In this document: one piece after another, positions 44,154 through 54,183 of the stretch
How positions within the stretch are numbered: position 1 is the first letter of the stretch
Layout: each line of letters begins with the position of its first letter
Position numbers and translations under genes: made by a program
NCBI GenBank assembly: GCA_965658445.1
Contig: CBFHSF010000005.1
Coordinates: forward strand, 106,258 to 170,257
Direction of reading: 5' to 3'
Length of the DNA stretch: 64,000 bases
Source: CBFHSF01 sp965658445
GTDB lineage: Bacteria > Bacteroidota > Bacteroidia > Flavobacteriales > Schleiferiaceae
Notes under the pieces: generated by a model
Databases searched by the model: none
Seen by the model: the letters and a program-made list of their open reading frames with translations, nothing else
What the model was told of the DNA's origin: nothing

Positions 44154-44684
44154 ATGAATTTATACTTGCGTTTTTTGGGGTTTTTGCTTTCGCTGCCCTT
44201 TACCAAAGTCCGAAAGGACTCCTTTACCTCCACAACCAACTTTAGGGTGTGGCCGCAAGACTGTGATTTGAATGGGCATTTAACCAATTCTAGATATCTG
44301 GCATTTGGTGACTTGGCTCGTATGTACGCCACCGCAGAATTTGGGTTGGTTAAAACCGTCCTCAAGAACAAGTACATGATCGTGGTTCAATCTCAAGAAA
44401 TCACCTATATACGCCCTATTGCGCCATTGGCCAAGTTTCAGATGAAGACGGAATTTATCTATGCCGATGAAAAATACTTCTACGCCTATCACCAATTTAT
44501 CGTGAAGGGAAAAGTCATGGCGAACGCCTTAGTCCGCGGTGCCTTTTTGCACAAGAAGAAGGTCATTCCCATGACGGAGGTTTTAAAAAAGGGAAATTTC
44601 CCATTGGCCATTCCTTCCGAGCCGTCCATTGTTAAATCCTGGAAGGAGCATTTGCGCGATAAAAAGAAGTGGAGAGAAGAATAG
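44154..44684 (+). CDS. Thioesterase family protein (hot-dog fold, THEM6-like)
   Basis: 176 aa from ATG 44154. The frame is open further upstream, but that part overlaps the MmcQ gene and is antisense. A hydrophobic N-terminus is followed by WPQDCDLNGHLTNSRYLAFGDLARM, the hot-dog signature of 4HBT/acyl-CoA thioesterases (D..GH.N...Y). The position of the catalytic Asp and the Asn match the 4HBT type. It probably hydrolyses acyl thioesters; substrate unknown. It converges on the ATL gene. Confidence 0.85.
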   Translation: MNLYLRFLGFLLSLPFTKVRKDSFTSTTNFRVWPQDCDLNGHLTNSRYLAFGDLARMYATAEFGLVKTVLKNKYMIVVQSQEITYIRPIAPLAKFQMKTEFIYADEKYFYAYHQFIVKGKVMANALVRGAFLHKKKVIPMTEVLKKGNFPLAIPSEPSIVKSWKEHLRDKKKWREE

Positions 44685-44698
44685 GAGAGAGTGGTTTG

Positions 44699-45034
44699 TT
44701 ACCCTTTGGACAACTCCACAGAAGGATCCCAAAAAACTTTTGCGAAATCAACCACCTGATCGTCTTGCACTTCTACGCCTTCCGATTCCAATAGCTTTGC
44801 CATAAGGTTGATGCCCTGAAAGTGATGCTTGCCAGAAAGCAAGCCCACCCGGTTGACCACGCGATGCGCTGGTATTTCTAAATCGCCATGACTTGCGTTC
44901 ATGGCCCAGCCCACCATGCGAGCAGACCGAGGGGCCCCGAGGTATTTTGCAATGGCGCCGTAACTGGTCACCCGACCGTAAGGTACCAACTTGGCCACTT
45001 CGTGAACCTTTGCAAAAAACGACTCGTCGCTCAC
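44699..45034 (-). CDS. Alkyltransferase-like (ATL) DNA repair protein, MGMT family
   Basis: 111 aa from GTG 45034, which overlaps the trmB stop in a GTGA junction; longer starts would lie inside trmB. The MGMT helix-turn-helix region reads PYGRVTSYGAIA and the arginine-finger region ARMVGWAMNAS. The active-site PCHRV of methyltransferases reads PAHRV here, so the methyl-accepting Cys is Ala. ATL proteins bind and flip O6-alkylguanine and hand it to nucleotide excision repair. Confidence 0.92.
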   Translation of the reverse strand: MSDESFFAKVHEVAKLVPYGRVTSYGAIAKYLGAPRSARMVGWAMNASHGDLEIPAHRVVNRVGLLSGKHHFQGINLMAKLLESEGVEVQDDQVVDFAKVFWDPSVELSKG

Positions 45035-45699
45035 AGTCTGAATTTTAGATATGTGATGGCCTTCCCTTGAGACAGCCACATTTGCTCGTAGAAGGTTTTG
45101 ATTTCAAATAAAATGTTGTCACGTGTCTTAAATTGGTGGTAGATGTCGTGGTAGGCCTCCAATACTTCGTGACCGCGCAGTTGTACAATGCCGTGAGTGT
45201 ATCCGTGTAGAAACTCCGAGTCGCACTTAAGGTGAACGATGCCACCGGGCTTGAGAATTCTCTGGTACATGTCCAGGAATCCGGGGCTTGTCAAGCGATG
45301 CTTCATTCGCTTGTACTTGATTTGCGGGTCTGGAAAAGTAATCCAGATTTCGTCAATTTCTCCTGGAGCAAAAAGGCCTTCTAAAAGTTCAATTTGGGTT
45401 CTAATAAAACCAACATTTTTCATGTCGTTTTCTACGCCTTCTTTCGCTCCCGTGTGCAATCGGGCTCCTTTGAGATCAATCCCAATGTAGTTGTTTTCGG
45501 GATTTCTCTTGGCCAATCCAATGGTGTAATCTCCTTTGCCACAACCCAACTCTACAATGATGGGTCTATTATTTTTAAAAAAGTCAGACTTCCATTTTCC
45601 CTTGAGGGCGATGCCTTCTTCCACTTCCTTTCGCGTGGGTTGGATAAGGTTCCAAAACCCTTCGTTTTCCGCGAACTTTCTGAGCTTGTTTTTTGCCAT
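45031..45699 (-). CDS. trmB: tRNA (guanine-N7-)-methyltransferase
   Basis: 222 aa. The SAM-binding motif is VELGCGKGDYTIGLA (about residue 51), followed by NYIGIDLKGARL and the substrate motif ITFPDPQIKYKRMKHRL. It makes m7G46 in tRNA. It overlaps the ATL gene by 4 bases. TACCTTTG on the minus strand (45711-45704) ends 4 bases before the ATG. Confidence 0.96.
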   Translation of the reverse strand: MAKNKLRKFAENEGFWNLIQPTRKEVEEGIALKGKWKSDFFKNNRPIIVELGCGKGDYTIGLAKRNPENNYIGIDLKGARLHTGAKEGVENDMKNVGFIRTQIELLEGLFAPGEIDEIWITFPDPQIKYKRMKHRLTSPGFLDMYQRILKPGGIVHLKCDSEFLHGYTHGIVQLRGHEVLEAYHDIYHQFKTRDNILFEIKTFYEQMWLSQGKAITYLKFRL

Positions 45700-45703
45700 G
45701 GCG

Positions 45704-45711
45704 CAAAGGTA
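45704..45711 (-). promoter_or_regulatory. -7 promoter box 4 bases from the trmB start codon
   Basis: TACCTTTG on the minus strand; start codon at 45699. Suggests a leaderless trmB-ATL mRNA. Confidence 0.5.
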
Positions 45712-45753
45712 ATAATTGAAGCAGTAATTTTTTCCTGCTGTAGATTCTGAGAA

Positions 45754-47490
45754 TTACGAGTCCGAAGCTTTAATGTCCTTCAAACTCAGTTGCAGACTCT
45801 TCTGACCTCTAAATGAATTCACCTCTAGGTGGTACACAATGTCTACAGGCTTGTCTTTTGGAAGACTGTTGAATTTTTCGCCCAATCCAAATCCAATGAC
45901 GTCTATGGCCGTTTGGTCTGTGGGGCAAAGGACCCTTCCCTTGAGATGCCTTTGATCCGCTCCAACCAATTTGGCGTTGAGGAGTGTCAACCCGCGAGAA
46001 CAAAAATTGGGTTTCATGTTTTCGGGACCAAAGGGTTCAAATTGGGACAGCAGGCGGTAAAATTTAGGTGTGAGATCACACAATTCCATTTCTGCATCTA
46101 TTTCCAGTACGGGAACTTTGAGTTCTGGAGGGAGGGTTTCGCTCACCACTTTTTCAAAGGCGCGTTCAAAGGCCTCTAGATTTTCCGGTAGCAAAGTCAT
46201 CCCCGCTGCGTACATGTGGCCGCCAAATTGTTCCAAGTGTTCTGAACACGCATCAAGCGCCTTGTGCACGTCAAATCCTCGGACCGATCGTGCGGATCCC
46301 GCGATTTTGTCTCCAGATTGCGTCAGTACTATGGTGGGTTTGTAGTGGTTTTCAATCAGTCGAGAAGCAACTATTCCTACGACCCCTTTATGCCAATCAG
46401 GAGAGAATACTACCGTGGAAGATAGGCGGGGATTTTCGCGTAACTTTTCCTCCACCTGAGCCAATGCTTCCAAGGTTATGCTGGAGTCAAGGTCCCTGCG
46501 GGTTTCGTTGTTTTCTCGGATGTTCTCCAATAGGTTTTTGGATTCCATTGGATTTTCGGACAACAAGAATTCCACAGCTCGCATGCCGTGTTCAATGCGG
46601 CCAGCGGCATTGATTTTGGGGCCTACCTTAAAAACGAGGTCTGTCAAATTTACATCCGCCTCTCTTTGGGTTTTTTGATTGCCATCTTTAAATCCTAGCA
46701 ATTGTGCAAAGGCGTTTCTAGGACTGTGGTTGATCTGCTTGAGGCCGAAGGTGGCCAAAACGCGATTTTCTCCCAGTACCGGTACAATATCTGAGGCAAT
46801 ACTCGCGGCTACCAAATCCAAGAGTTCGGAGAGGTTGGTAACATCTCCGCCCAAACTTTCTTCAAGGGCTTGAACCAGTTTGAACCCCACCCCACAAGCG
46901 CTGAGGTTGGTATCGGGATAGGTGTTGTCGTCCCTTTTGGGGTTGAGCAAAGCCACCGCCTTTGGAAGGACGGGCCCCGGTCTGTGGTGATCACAGATTA
47001 TGATGTCTATGCCCAGCTCGCTGGCATACTCTATTTTTTCTATGGCTTTGGTACCGCAGTCGAGAACCACAATTAAGGTGGCCCCTCGTTTTTTGGCTTC
47101 ATCAATTCCTGCAAAGGAAAGACCGTAACCTTCTGCATACCTATCGGGTATGTAGGCGGTCAATGAAGGAGTGTGTTTGCGCAAGTAGGAAAAAACTAGG
47201 GCTACGGATGTAGTTCCATCTACATCGTAGTCCCCATACACCATGAGGGATTCGTCATTTTCTATGGCTTGGCGAATTCGATGGACCGCCTCTTCCATGT
47301 CTTTCATCAAAAATGGAGAATGCAAATCACTCAGATCCGGCCTGAAAAAGGCCTTGGCTTCCTCGTAGGTGGTAACACCTCTTGTGTAAAGCAATTGGTT
47401 TAAAACAGGAGGTAGGTTCAATCCCTCAATCTCAGGTTTGTGAGATGGGGAAGGTCCTCCTAAATAATCCAATGTCCAATGGTACTTCAT
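45754..47490 (-). CDS. recJ: Single-stranded-DNA-specific exonuclease RecJ
   Basis: 578 aa, full length. DHH-family motifs are visible: VYGDYDVDGTTS (about residue 79), CDHHRPG, and GGHMYAAGMTL in the DHHA1 domain, which together hold the two metal ions. RecJ degrades single-stranded DNA 5' to 3' in recombination and mismatch repair. The C-terminal OB-like domain is present. It is read away from the giant T9SS gene. Confidence 0.97.
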   Translation of the reverse strand: MKYHWTLDYLGGPSPSHKPEIEGLNLPPVLNQLLYTRGVTTYEEAKAFFRPDLSDLHSPFLMKDMEEAVHRIRQAIENDESLMVYGDYDVDGTTSVALVFSYLRKHTPSLTAYIPDRYAEGYGLSFAGIDEAKKRGATLIVVLDCGTKAIEKIEYASELGIDIIICDHHRPGPVLPKAVALLNPKRDDNTYPDTNLSACGVGFKLVQALEESLGGDVTNLSELLDLVAASIASDIVPVLGENRVLATFGLKQINHSPRNAFAQLLGFKDGNQKTQREADVNLTDLVFKVGPKINAAGRIEHGMRAVEFLLSENPMESKNLLENIRENNETRRDLDSSITLEALAQVEEKLRENPRLSSTVVFSPDWHKGVVGIVASRLIENHYKPTIVLTQSGDKIAGSARSVRGFDVHKALDACSEHLEQFGGHMYAAGMTLLPENLEAFERAFEKVVSETLPPELKVPVLEIDAEMELCDLTPKFYRLLSQFEPFGPENMKPNFCSRGLTLLNAKLVGADQRHLKGRVLCPTDQTAIDVIGFGLGEKFNSLPKDKPVDIVYHLEVNSFRGQKSLQLSLKDIKASDS

Positions 47491-47830
47491 ATTGCGGACT
47501 AAAGTACAGCCTTTCTCTTGGACTAGGAGTTTGTAATCGATTGTTTTCGTTTGTAATTATACTCAACCGTTATAATTTTTTGGTTTGACTTTTCCTGGGA
47601 ACGATTTGTCTCAAAATATTAAATAGGTTGTTATTTTTCAAAGGGTCGTTTTAAACGTAACAACAAGAGGAATCGTCTTATTTATGCGCGCATAGCAATT
47701 GAGTGTTTTATTTTTAACACTGGGATTACATTGTGTTAAATTCACACCATAGCTGAATCTACAGGTATTTTTTGTTTGTGTAGGAGTATAAATTATGCCT
47801 TATTGAGGCTTCTTAAAAAGCACAAATTTT
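47491..47830. other. Intergenic region upstream of recJ and the giant T9SS gene
   Basis: 340 AT-rich bases between divergent genes. It holds an operator-like inverted repeat (next entry). TATTTTTTG at about 47767 is a one-base-longer variant of the -7 box. No ORF of note. Confidence 0.5.
47702..47740. promoter_or_regulatory. Operator-like inverted repeat AACAC/GTGTT
   Basis: TTTAACAC (47713-47720) and GTGTTAAA (47733-47740) are exact inverted copies 12 bases apart; AGTGTT at 47702-47707 is a third half-site. It lies about 90-130 bases before the giant gene. A regulator binding site is possible; chance in AT-rich DNA is also possible. Confidence 0.35.
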
Positions 47831-50800
47831 ATGATTCGCAAATTTACTCTATTGCTAGGGTCAGTATTTATTATGGGCCAAGCGGCTTATGGTCAGTACT
47901 GTTCACCCTTTTTTGGTTTTGGAGGATGTTGGGCTGGAGATGACATTAAGGACATGACCATTGGTTCTTATAGTTATGTAAATGCTCCTTGTCCTGCGGG
48001 TAACTCTTTGGGTTATTCCGATCAATCAACAACCATTATTACCGTGAACGCGGGGTCTTCTATCCCCCTTCACTTCAACAGTACCAATCCAGGGATGTAC
48101 TACGCCATTTGGATTGACTTTAACAACGATCAAGATTTTGATGATGCCGGTGAGTTCGTATGGAACTCTACAGTAGGTTCATCTACCTCAGGTACCACCT
48201 CTAGTATGGTGTTGTCTGGAGGAAATACCGGATCTTTCCGTATGCGTGTTAAGGCTAAAGGGTCTGTTTACGCCTCTACAGAATCTTGTTTGTGGGGATG
48301 GCAAGAAACTCGTGACTACACGATCTTGATCAACTCTGCGGCAGGTTGTGGCGTTCCTACTAACTTTGGAGTTACTTCTGTAACCCCTTATTCTGTTGGT
48401 TTGGATTGGGACTCTGTGGGTACCGCTTACGATGTTGAGTACGGTCCTGCAGGATTTACTTCGGGTACGGGAACAGTGGTTTCTAAGACTCAAGATTCTG
48501 CATTGGTAATGGGATTGACTCCCAATACTGCCTACGACTTTTACGTTCGTCAGGACTGTGGATCATCTACTTCTGCATACAACGGCCCCATCTCTGCACA
48601 CACCGCATGTATTGAGGTGTCTGCCTTCCCTTACTCAGAGGATTTTGACGGAACCGATTGGGTTCCAAACACCAGTTGGAACCAAGACCAAGATACCATC
48701 TCAGAATGTTGGGATAGAAGCCCAGCGTTTTTCTGGAATTACACATGGCAATTGAGAACAGGTCCTACGGGAACGTCTGCCTCAGGTCCTGATGCGGGTT
48801 ACGGTGGAACTGGAAACTACATGCACACAGAAGGTAGTAACGGTTCTGCAGGAGACTCTGCGCTTTTTGAGACTCCTATTTTTGACATGACTTCTACTAC
48901 CAATCCTATGCTTTCTTTCTACTACCACATGTACGGAGAGGATATGGGTACTTTGTACGTCGGCGTATCTACCGATGCGGGTGCTACTTGGACTACCGTT
49001 GATAGCTTGGTAGGAGAGCAACAATTGTCCAACACAGCAGCTTGGTTGCCCAGAAGTGTTGACTTGACTCCTTACAAAGGAACCAACACGCAAGTTCGCT
49101 TTATTGGCGAAAGCGCAGGTTGGGGAGAAGGTGATATCGCCATTGATGAAGTTTCTATTGACGAAGCGCCTCCTTGTCCTATGCCTACCGGTGTGACTAT
49201 TTCACAAATTACAGGTACTCAAGCTTTGGTTAGCTGGACGAGTCCTGCCACGGGTACCTACGTTGTAGAGTACGGTCAAGTTGGATTTGGTCAAGGAACG
49301 GGTATTATTGATACCGTAAGCGGTTCACAATCTACTCTTATCACCTCTTTGATTGGTGATGAATTTTACGATGTATACGTATTGAATGACTGTACAGATT
49401 CTGCCAAAGGATTCTCCGTTTGGGCAGGACCTTACACTTTCAGAACTCATATTACTCCAGAGTGGGAAGAAGACTTTGACAATGGCTGGTTCCCAGACAA
49501 CCGCTGGGCTGAAGCCGAAGGCGTATTGGCCAACCCCACCGTCTTTACTTCTACATGGGGAGGATGGACTCAAGACGGTTACCTAAACAACGGTAACACA
49601 GGTGCCGTAAGAATCAACATCTCTTCCTGGGGAACGGTTGAAGATTGGTTCTTTACACCTACCATTGATTTGGGATCGGGTAACAATTACGAATTGTACT
49701 TTGACCTAGGAGTTACTACTGCGGGTGGAGCTGCCGCCGTTCCTATGGAAGCGGATGACTCATTGATCGTAGTAATCTCTACAGACAACGGAGCTACTTG
49801 GTCTCGCACCAACAGCATCTACAGCATCCACTCAGGATCTAACACTTCAAACTTGGGAAGTTCTTACGCCGTGAGTTTGAATGGATACAACGGATTGGTG
49901 AAATTCGGATTCTACATGGAGTCTACAGTGATCAATGCTACGGCTTACGACCTTCACGTAGACAACTTGGGTGTTCGCACCCCGGCAACCTGTCCTCAAC
50001 CCACAGGAATGTTTGTAAACAACGTAACGGATACAGATCTATGGCTACACTGGTCAGGACCTTCTAACGGAACCGCTTACCGCATTGAGTACGGTCCCCG
50101 AGGATTTGGTCAAGGTACCGGAACCACAGTAACTACTGCGGGAGCTGTTGACTCTATGAATATCACAGGTTTGACGCCTGTAACTATGTACGACTTCTAC
50201 CTTATGGCAGAATGTGGACCTGCAGATTCTTCTATCTGGGTAGGACCTCTTACCGCTCTAACAGGATGTCCTGCAGTACACACCACTCCTTACTTTGCCT
50301 CTTTTGAAGAAATTAACGACGGAAACCCCGTAGGAGGAAACTTCGAAAACTGTTGGGTAGCATCACAATCCAATACGTCACTATACCGCTGGGTAGGACA
50401 AGAAGCTCCTGCCAATACTTGGAGCTCTGGTCCCGAGTACGATCACACAACAGGTGCTGACGGTGGTAAGTTTGCTCAGGTATATTCTAACTCATTTGGC
50501 TACGAAGCCGAAATGGTTGGAGGACCCTTTGACCTTTCTACATTGACCATGCCTACGTTCAACTTCTGGTACCACATGTATGGAGCAGATATCAACAAAC
50601 TGCACGTAGACATTTCTACAGACGGAATGACTTGGACCAACGGAGCTTGGACTTTGGAAGGAGAGCAACAAACAGACGAGTTGGATTTGTGGTCAAGAGC
50701 TGCAATGCCTCTCTCGCAATATGTAAACGATACTATTTGGGTTCGCTTTAGAGCCGAAAGAGGAGATGGATCGTATGGTAGAATTTCTATTGACGACATC

Positions 50801-53800
50801 TCTATCGTAGATCAAACAGTATGTATTCCTGCGGCAGGATTGTTCGCAACAAACGTTACGACAACGGGTGCGGATCTTCACTGGTCTTCTTTCGCCAATA
50901 ACTACGCGGTAGAATGGGGATTGGAAGGTTTTGATCAAGCCACTGGTTTGGGGACCATGGTAACAACCACTTCAAATTCAACCGCATTGACAGGTTTGAC
51001 TCCAAACACTAGCTATGACTTCTTCGTTTTGGATTCATGTACCAACACTTGGGTGGGACCAATGACCTTCACTACTTCATGTGTTGCGGGTCTATCCGGA
51101 GCGTACACGGTAGGTTCTACTGCAGGGCCAAACAACTTCGCTACTTTGGATTCAGCCGTTCGCGTATTGAACAGCTGTGGAGTTACCGGTCCGGTTACCA
51201 TGACGGTTTACGGAAGTCACGAAGACACGTATGACTTTGGTATGATTCCAGGTGCTTCGGCTACCAACACGGTAACCATCAAAGGTTCTGGAGCGGCTAC
51301 CGACAGTATCGTAGGATTCCCTGGAGGCGCTTACGCGGTTAAGTTTGACGGAACAGAGTACGTAACCCTTGAGGACATTATCGTATCTCACCAAAAAGGA
51401 GCTGGATACACCGTATGGTTGTTTGGCGGAGCCAATCACTTGACCTTTAACAACCTTGTGATTGCTGCAGAAACCGATGATCCATCGAGCACAACAGGAG
51501 GTATCATTGCTTCTAACCGTGTAACTTCTATGTCTTCTCAAGCGGAGAACGCTTCAGACATCGTAATTTCTAATACTCATTTTGAAGGAGGTTACGCCGC
51601 TATCTCTATCTACGGAGATCAAGGAACCATGCCTTCAGGATTTGAGATTACAAACAACACGTTTGACTTGGTGGAATACTACACCATTCGCATGAACTAC
51701 GTTTCTGATGTGAAAATTGATCACAACGAAGTGGGTTACACTACAGCTACCTACCCAACCAGTGCTATTTACATTAACACGGTAAACAACGTGGACGTAA
51801 TCGCAAACCACGTTCACTCTGCAGACAGAGGTATCTACATGTACAGAGTAAACGCTTCAGGTGGTGAATCTTCTGATATCTACAACAACATGATTGTGTC
51901 AAACGACGACGGTATCTACATGTCGCAGTCTAGTAACGTGGGCATGTACCACAACTCAATCAATTCTTTGGAAGCTGCCATTTATATGTCTAGCACCGGA
52001 GATAGCGTTTCTGTAATGAACAACATTTTGGTAGGAGCGGACGTGGCCCTTTACCACACACCTGCCATTGCATCTACCAGCATTTTTGATTACAACGTAT
52101 ACGAAGCGGGATCAACTTCTGCATTGGTACAGATTGACTTTACTTCATACACTGACCTTGTAGCGTGGCAAGCGGCTGATGCCGTTAACAACGTTAATTC
52201 ATACGAAGGTGATCCAGGGTTCTATTCTGCTACTGACCTTCACTTGAGAGGAACTCTTGCCAACGATGCCGGATTTAACGGTCTTACCATTTCTGAAGAT
52301 ATCGATGGTGACGTTCGTCCTTGGCCAACTTCTACAACGGTAGATATTGGTGCCGATGAGTACGAGCCATTGTATGCAGATATGGGAGTTTCTGCCCTTT
52401 ACGAGCCTTACGGTTCATGTGGAGACTCTTTGGTTGACGTTTCAGTAATTATTACCAACTACGGTTTGACAACTCAAACTGGATTTGACGTTGACGTTCA
52501 GGTTTCAGGTGGTATCACGGCTTCATTGTCTACAACTTACACCGGTTCTTTGGCTCAGTTTGACCAAGACACTGTTACGGTTGGACAGATTATCACGTAC
52601 AACGGAGGAAACAACGTAATGATTACGGCGTCTACTCAATTGGTAGGTGACGAGTTCACCGGTAACGATACCGCAGTTTACGACGGCATCAACTTTACTT
52701 CTGCCATCGTAGAAGCTATGGAAGTAGATACGGTTTGTGCGTCTCAAGATTCTGTTATGCTTCACGCCAATGTTCAAGGGGGAACCTACTACAGCTGGTA
52801 CGCTTCAGATACAGCCACTACACCTTTAGCCAACGGTAACTCGGTATCGCTTCCTGTTGCAGGAGCGCCATATTACCTTGGTGTAAATGTGTACGGTGTG
52901 GATTCTATCAACAACGGTTACTCCTCTACTTGGGGTGGCGGTGGTGGTGTTATGTTTGACATGCACGCCAAGAGAAACATCTCTCTAGATAGTTTGAACC
53001 TCCACAGTAACTTGGGCGCATCTACTGCAGGGTCTGTTAAAATCTATGTGATTCCCAACGGAACCTTCAAAGGAAACGAGTCTAACCCGGATGCTTGGGA
53101 CTTTGTAGAAGAAATTACCTTTACTTCTGCAGGACCTAACATGCCTACAAAGGTGGTTCTTTCCAATCCTGTAGAAATGTACAATGGTCTTTCTTACGGA
53201 GTGTACTTGTACTACTCTGCAAACTACGGTTCGGGATGGTCTGCGCCTCCAATGTATTCAACTACATTGTTTGATCAGACTTTGGCAAGAGGTCTCTTTG
53301 GAGAATTCAGCNNNNNNNNNNAAGTTTCTGAGGGAGTCGTTTACGTATCTGAATTGAACTGTGCAGTAAATCGCGACGAAGTGGACGTTCCTGTAAACAA
53401 CGACACTGCGGTTGCAACGTTTGCTCACATCAATACAGGTGCTAGAGACTACGACTTTGACGCCGCAGGTTCTAACGGTCACGTATACGACTGGGACTTC
53501 GGTGACGGAAATTCAGGAACTGGAATGAATGTATCTCACACCTACAGCGCCGGTGGTGCGTACACTGTAACTCTAACCGTTACCGATACGGTTTGTGGAA
53601 CTACAGATATCTTCACTCAGACCGTAAACGTTACTTGGAACTTGGGAGAAATCGATAACAACTCTTTGATCACAGTATTCCCTAACCCAACCAACGGGCT
53701 TGTAAAAGTTACCGCTGATTTGGAAGGCGAAGCCACTGTCCTTCTCATAGACAACTTGGGAAGAATCATTGAGCGCATCGAGAGCCCAAGAAGTGCTTCT

Positions 53801-53902
53801 CTAGACGTTGATCTTGACTTGAGTTCACTGCCTAAGGGTATTTACATGGTACGAGTTATCGCGGACTCTAAGACCTATACTCAGAAGGTGGTTCTTCAAT
53901 AA
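47831..53902 (+). CDS. Giant T9SS-secreted multidomain protein with beta-helix
   Basis: 2023 aa. A signal peptide (LLLGSVFIMGQAAYG) is followed by a GEVED-type domain (about residues 75-167; YAIWIDFNNDQDFDDAGEF), Fn3-like (170-262), MAM/jelly-roll-like (270-450), Fn3-like (450-540), jelly-roll-like (545-715), Fn3-like (720-815), MAM-like (820-1010), and Fn3-like (1012-1085). A parallel beta-helix region with NosD-like repeats follows (about 1086-1510; for example YNNMIVSNDDGIYM), then a CARDB-like module (about 1520-1630), a beta-rich part, a PKD domain (about 1856-1935; YDWDFGDGNSG), and a T9SS sorting domain (VFPNPTNG, KGIYMVRV). A 10-N gap lies at 53312-53321. It shares modules with the gene at the left edge. 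A surface adhesin or polysaccharide-binding role is inferred. Confidence 0.9.
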   Translation: MIRKFTLLLGSVFIMGQAAYGQYCSPFFGFGGCWAGDDIKDMTIGSYSYVNAPCPAGNSLGYSDQSTTIITVNAGSSIPLHFNSTNPGMYYAIWIDFNNDQDFDDAGEFVWNSTVGSSTSGTTSSMVLSGGNTGSFRMRVKAKGSVYASTESCLWGWQETRDYTILINSAAGCGVPTNFGVTSVTPYSVGLDWDSVGTAYDVEYGPAGFTSGTGTVVSKTQDSALVMGLTPNTAYDFYVRQDCGSSTSAYNGPISAHTACIEVSAFPYSEDFDGTDWVPNTSWNQDQDTISECWDRSPAFFWNYTWQLRTGPTGTSASGPDAGYGGTGNYMHTEGSNGSAGDSALFETPIFDMTSTTNPMLSFYYHMYGEDMGTLYVGVSTDAGATWTTVDSLVGEQQLSNTAAWLPRSVDLTPYKGTNTQVRFIGESAGWGEGDIAIDEVSIDEAPPCPMPTGVTISQITGTQALVSWTSPATGTYVVEYGQVGFGQGTGIIDTVSGSQSTLITSLIGDEFYDVYVLNDCTDSAKGFSVWAGPYTFRTHITPEWEEDFDNGWFPDNRWAEAEGVLANPTVFTSTWGGWTQDGYLNNGNTGAVRINISSWGTVEDWFFTPTIDLGSGNNYELYFDLGVTTAGGAAAVPMEADDSLIVVISTDNGATWSRTNSIYSIHSGSNTSNLGSSYAVSLNGYNGLVKFGFYMESTVINATAYDLHVDNLGVRTPATCPQPTGMFVNNVTDTDLWLHWSGPSNGTAYRIEYGPRGFGQGTGTTVTTAGAVDSMNITGLTPVTMYDFYLMAECGPADSSIWVGPLTALTGCPAVHTTPYFASFEEINDGNPVGGNFENCWVASQSNTSLYRWVGQEAPANTWSSGPEYDHTTGADGGKFAQVYSNSFGYEAEMVGGPFDLSTLTMPTFNFWYHMYGADINKLHVDISTDGMTWTNGAWTLEGEQQTDELDLWSRAAMPLSQYVNDTIWVRFRAERGDGSYGRISIDDISIVDQTVCIPAAGLFATNVTTTGADLHWSSFANNYAVEWGLEGFDQATGLGTMVTTTSNSTALTGLTPNTSYDFFVLDSCTNTWVGPMTFTTSCVAGLSGAYTVGSTAGPNNFATLDSAVRVLNSCGVTGPVTMTVYGSHEDTYDFGMIPGASATNTVTIKGSGAATDSIVGFPGGAYAVKFDGTEYVTLEDIIVSHQKGAGYTVWLFGGANHLTFNNLVIAAETDDPSSTTGGIIASNRVTSMSSQAENASDIVISNTHFEGGYAAISIYGDQGTMPSGFEITNNTFDLVEYYTIRMNYVSDVKIDHNEVGYTTATYPTSAIYINTVNNVDVIANHVHSADRGIYMYRVNASGGESSDIYNNMIVSNDDGIYMSQSSNVGMYHNSINSLEAAIYMSSTGDSVSVMNNILVGADVALYHTPAIASTSIFDYNVYEAGSTSALVQIDFTSYTDLVAWQAADAVNNVNSYEGDPGFYSATDLHLRGTLANDAGFNGLTISEDIDGDVRPWPTSTTVDIGADEYEPLYADMGVSALYEPYGSCGDSLVDVSVIITNYGLTTQTGFDVDVQVSGGITASLSTTYTGSLAQFDQDTVTVGQIITYNGGNNVMITASTQLVGDEFTGNDTAVYDGINFTSAIVEAMEVDTVCASQDSVMLHANVQGGTYYSWYASDTATTPLANGNSVSLPVAGAPYYLGVNVYGVDSINNGYSSTWGGGGGVMFDMHAKRNISLDSLNLHSNLGASTAGSVKIYVIPNGTFKGNESNPDAWDFVEEITFTSAGPNMPTKVVLSNPVEMYNGLSYGVYLYYSANYGSGWSAPPMYSTTLFDQTLARGLFGEFSXXXXVSEGVVYVSELNCAVNRDEVDVPVNNDTAVATFAHINTGARDYDFDAAGSNGHVYDWDFGDGNSGTGMNVSHTYSAGGAYTVTLTVTDTVCGTTDIFTQTVNVTWNLGEIDNNSLITVFPNPTNGLVKVTADLEGEATVLLIDNLGRIIERIESPRSASLDVDLDLSSLPKGIYMVRVIADSKTYTQKVVLQ
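53312..53321. other. Short assembly gap (10 N)
   Basis: Inside the giant gene, between GEFS and VSEG. The frame continues as scaffolded, but a small indel is possible. Confidence 0.98.
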
Positions 53903-53924
53903 ACCCCTATTTATTAGGAATTCT

Positions 53925-53955
53925 AAAAGCCCCCTAGCAATAGGGGGCTTTTTTA
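53925..53955 (+). terminator. Rho-independent terminator after the giant gene
   Basis: Perfect 12-bp stem AAAAGCCCCCTA, loop GCAA, TAGGGGGCTTTT, then T. Confidence 0.93.
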
Positions 53956-54157
53956 TGGAGTAAACTCAAAATATGGAAATGTAGATGGCTTACATATGAA
54001 TTGATTTGTCGATGTACGTGAGTTGCTTTTCGCGAATAGACTCAAAAAAGAAAGTCCTTTCCTACAAAAAAGATTGATTTTCTTATTTTTCTTTAATTCT
54101 CCATTATTTCAACGTGTTTTGTTTGTGGGTATTGAATCAATGTAACTGACTTGGATG

Positions 54158-54165
54158 TACATTTG
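54158..54165 (+). promoter_or_regulatory. -7 promoter box for the arginine decarboxylase gene
   Basis: TACATTTG, exact TAnnTTTG, 18 bases before ATG 54184. ATTG 23 bases upstream is a poor -33 element. Confidence 0.5.
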
Positions 54166-54183
54166 CTCAGTAATTGCATGTAA

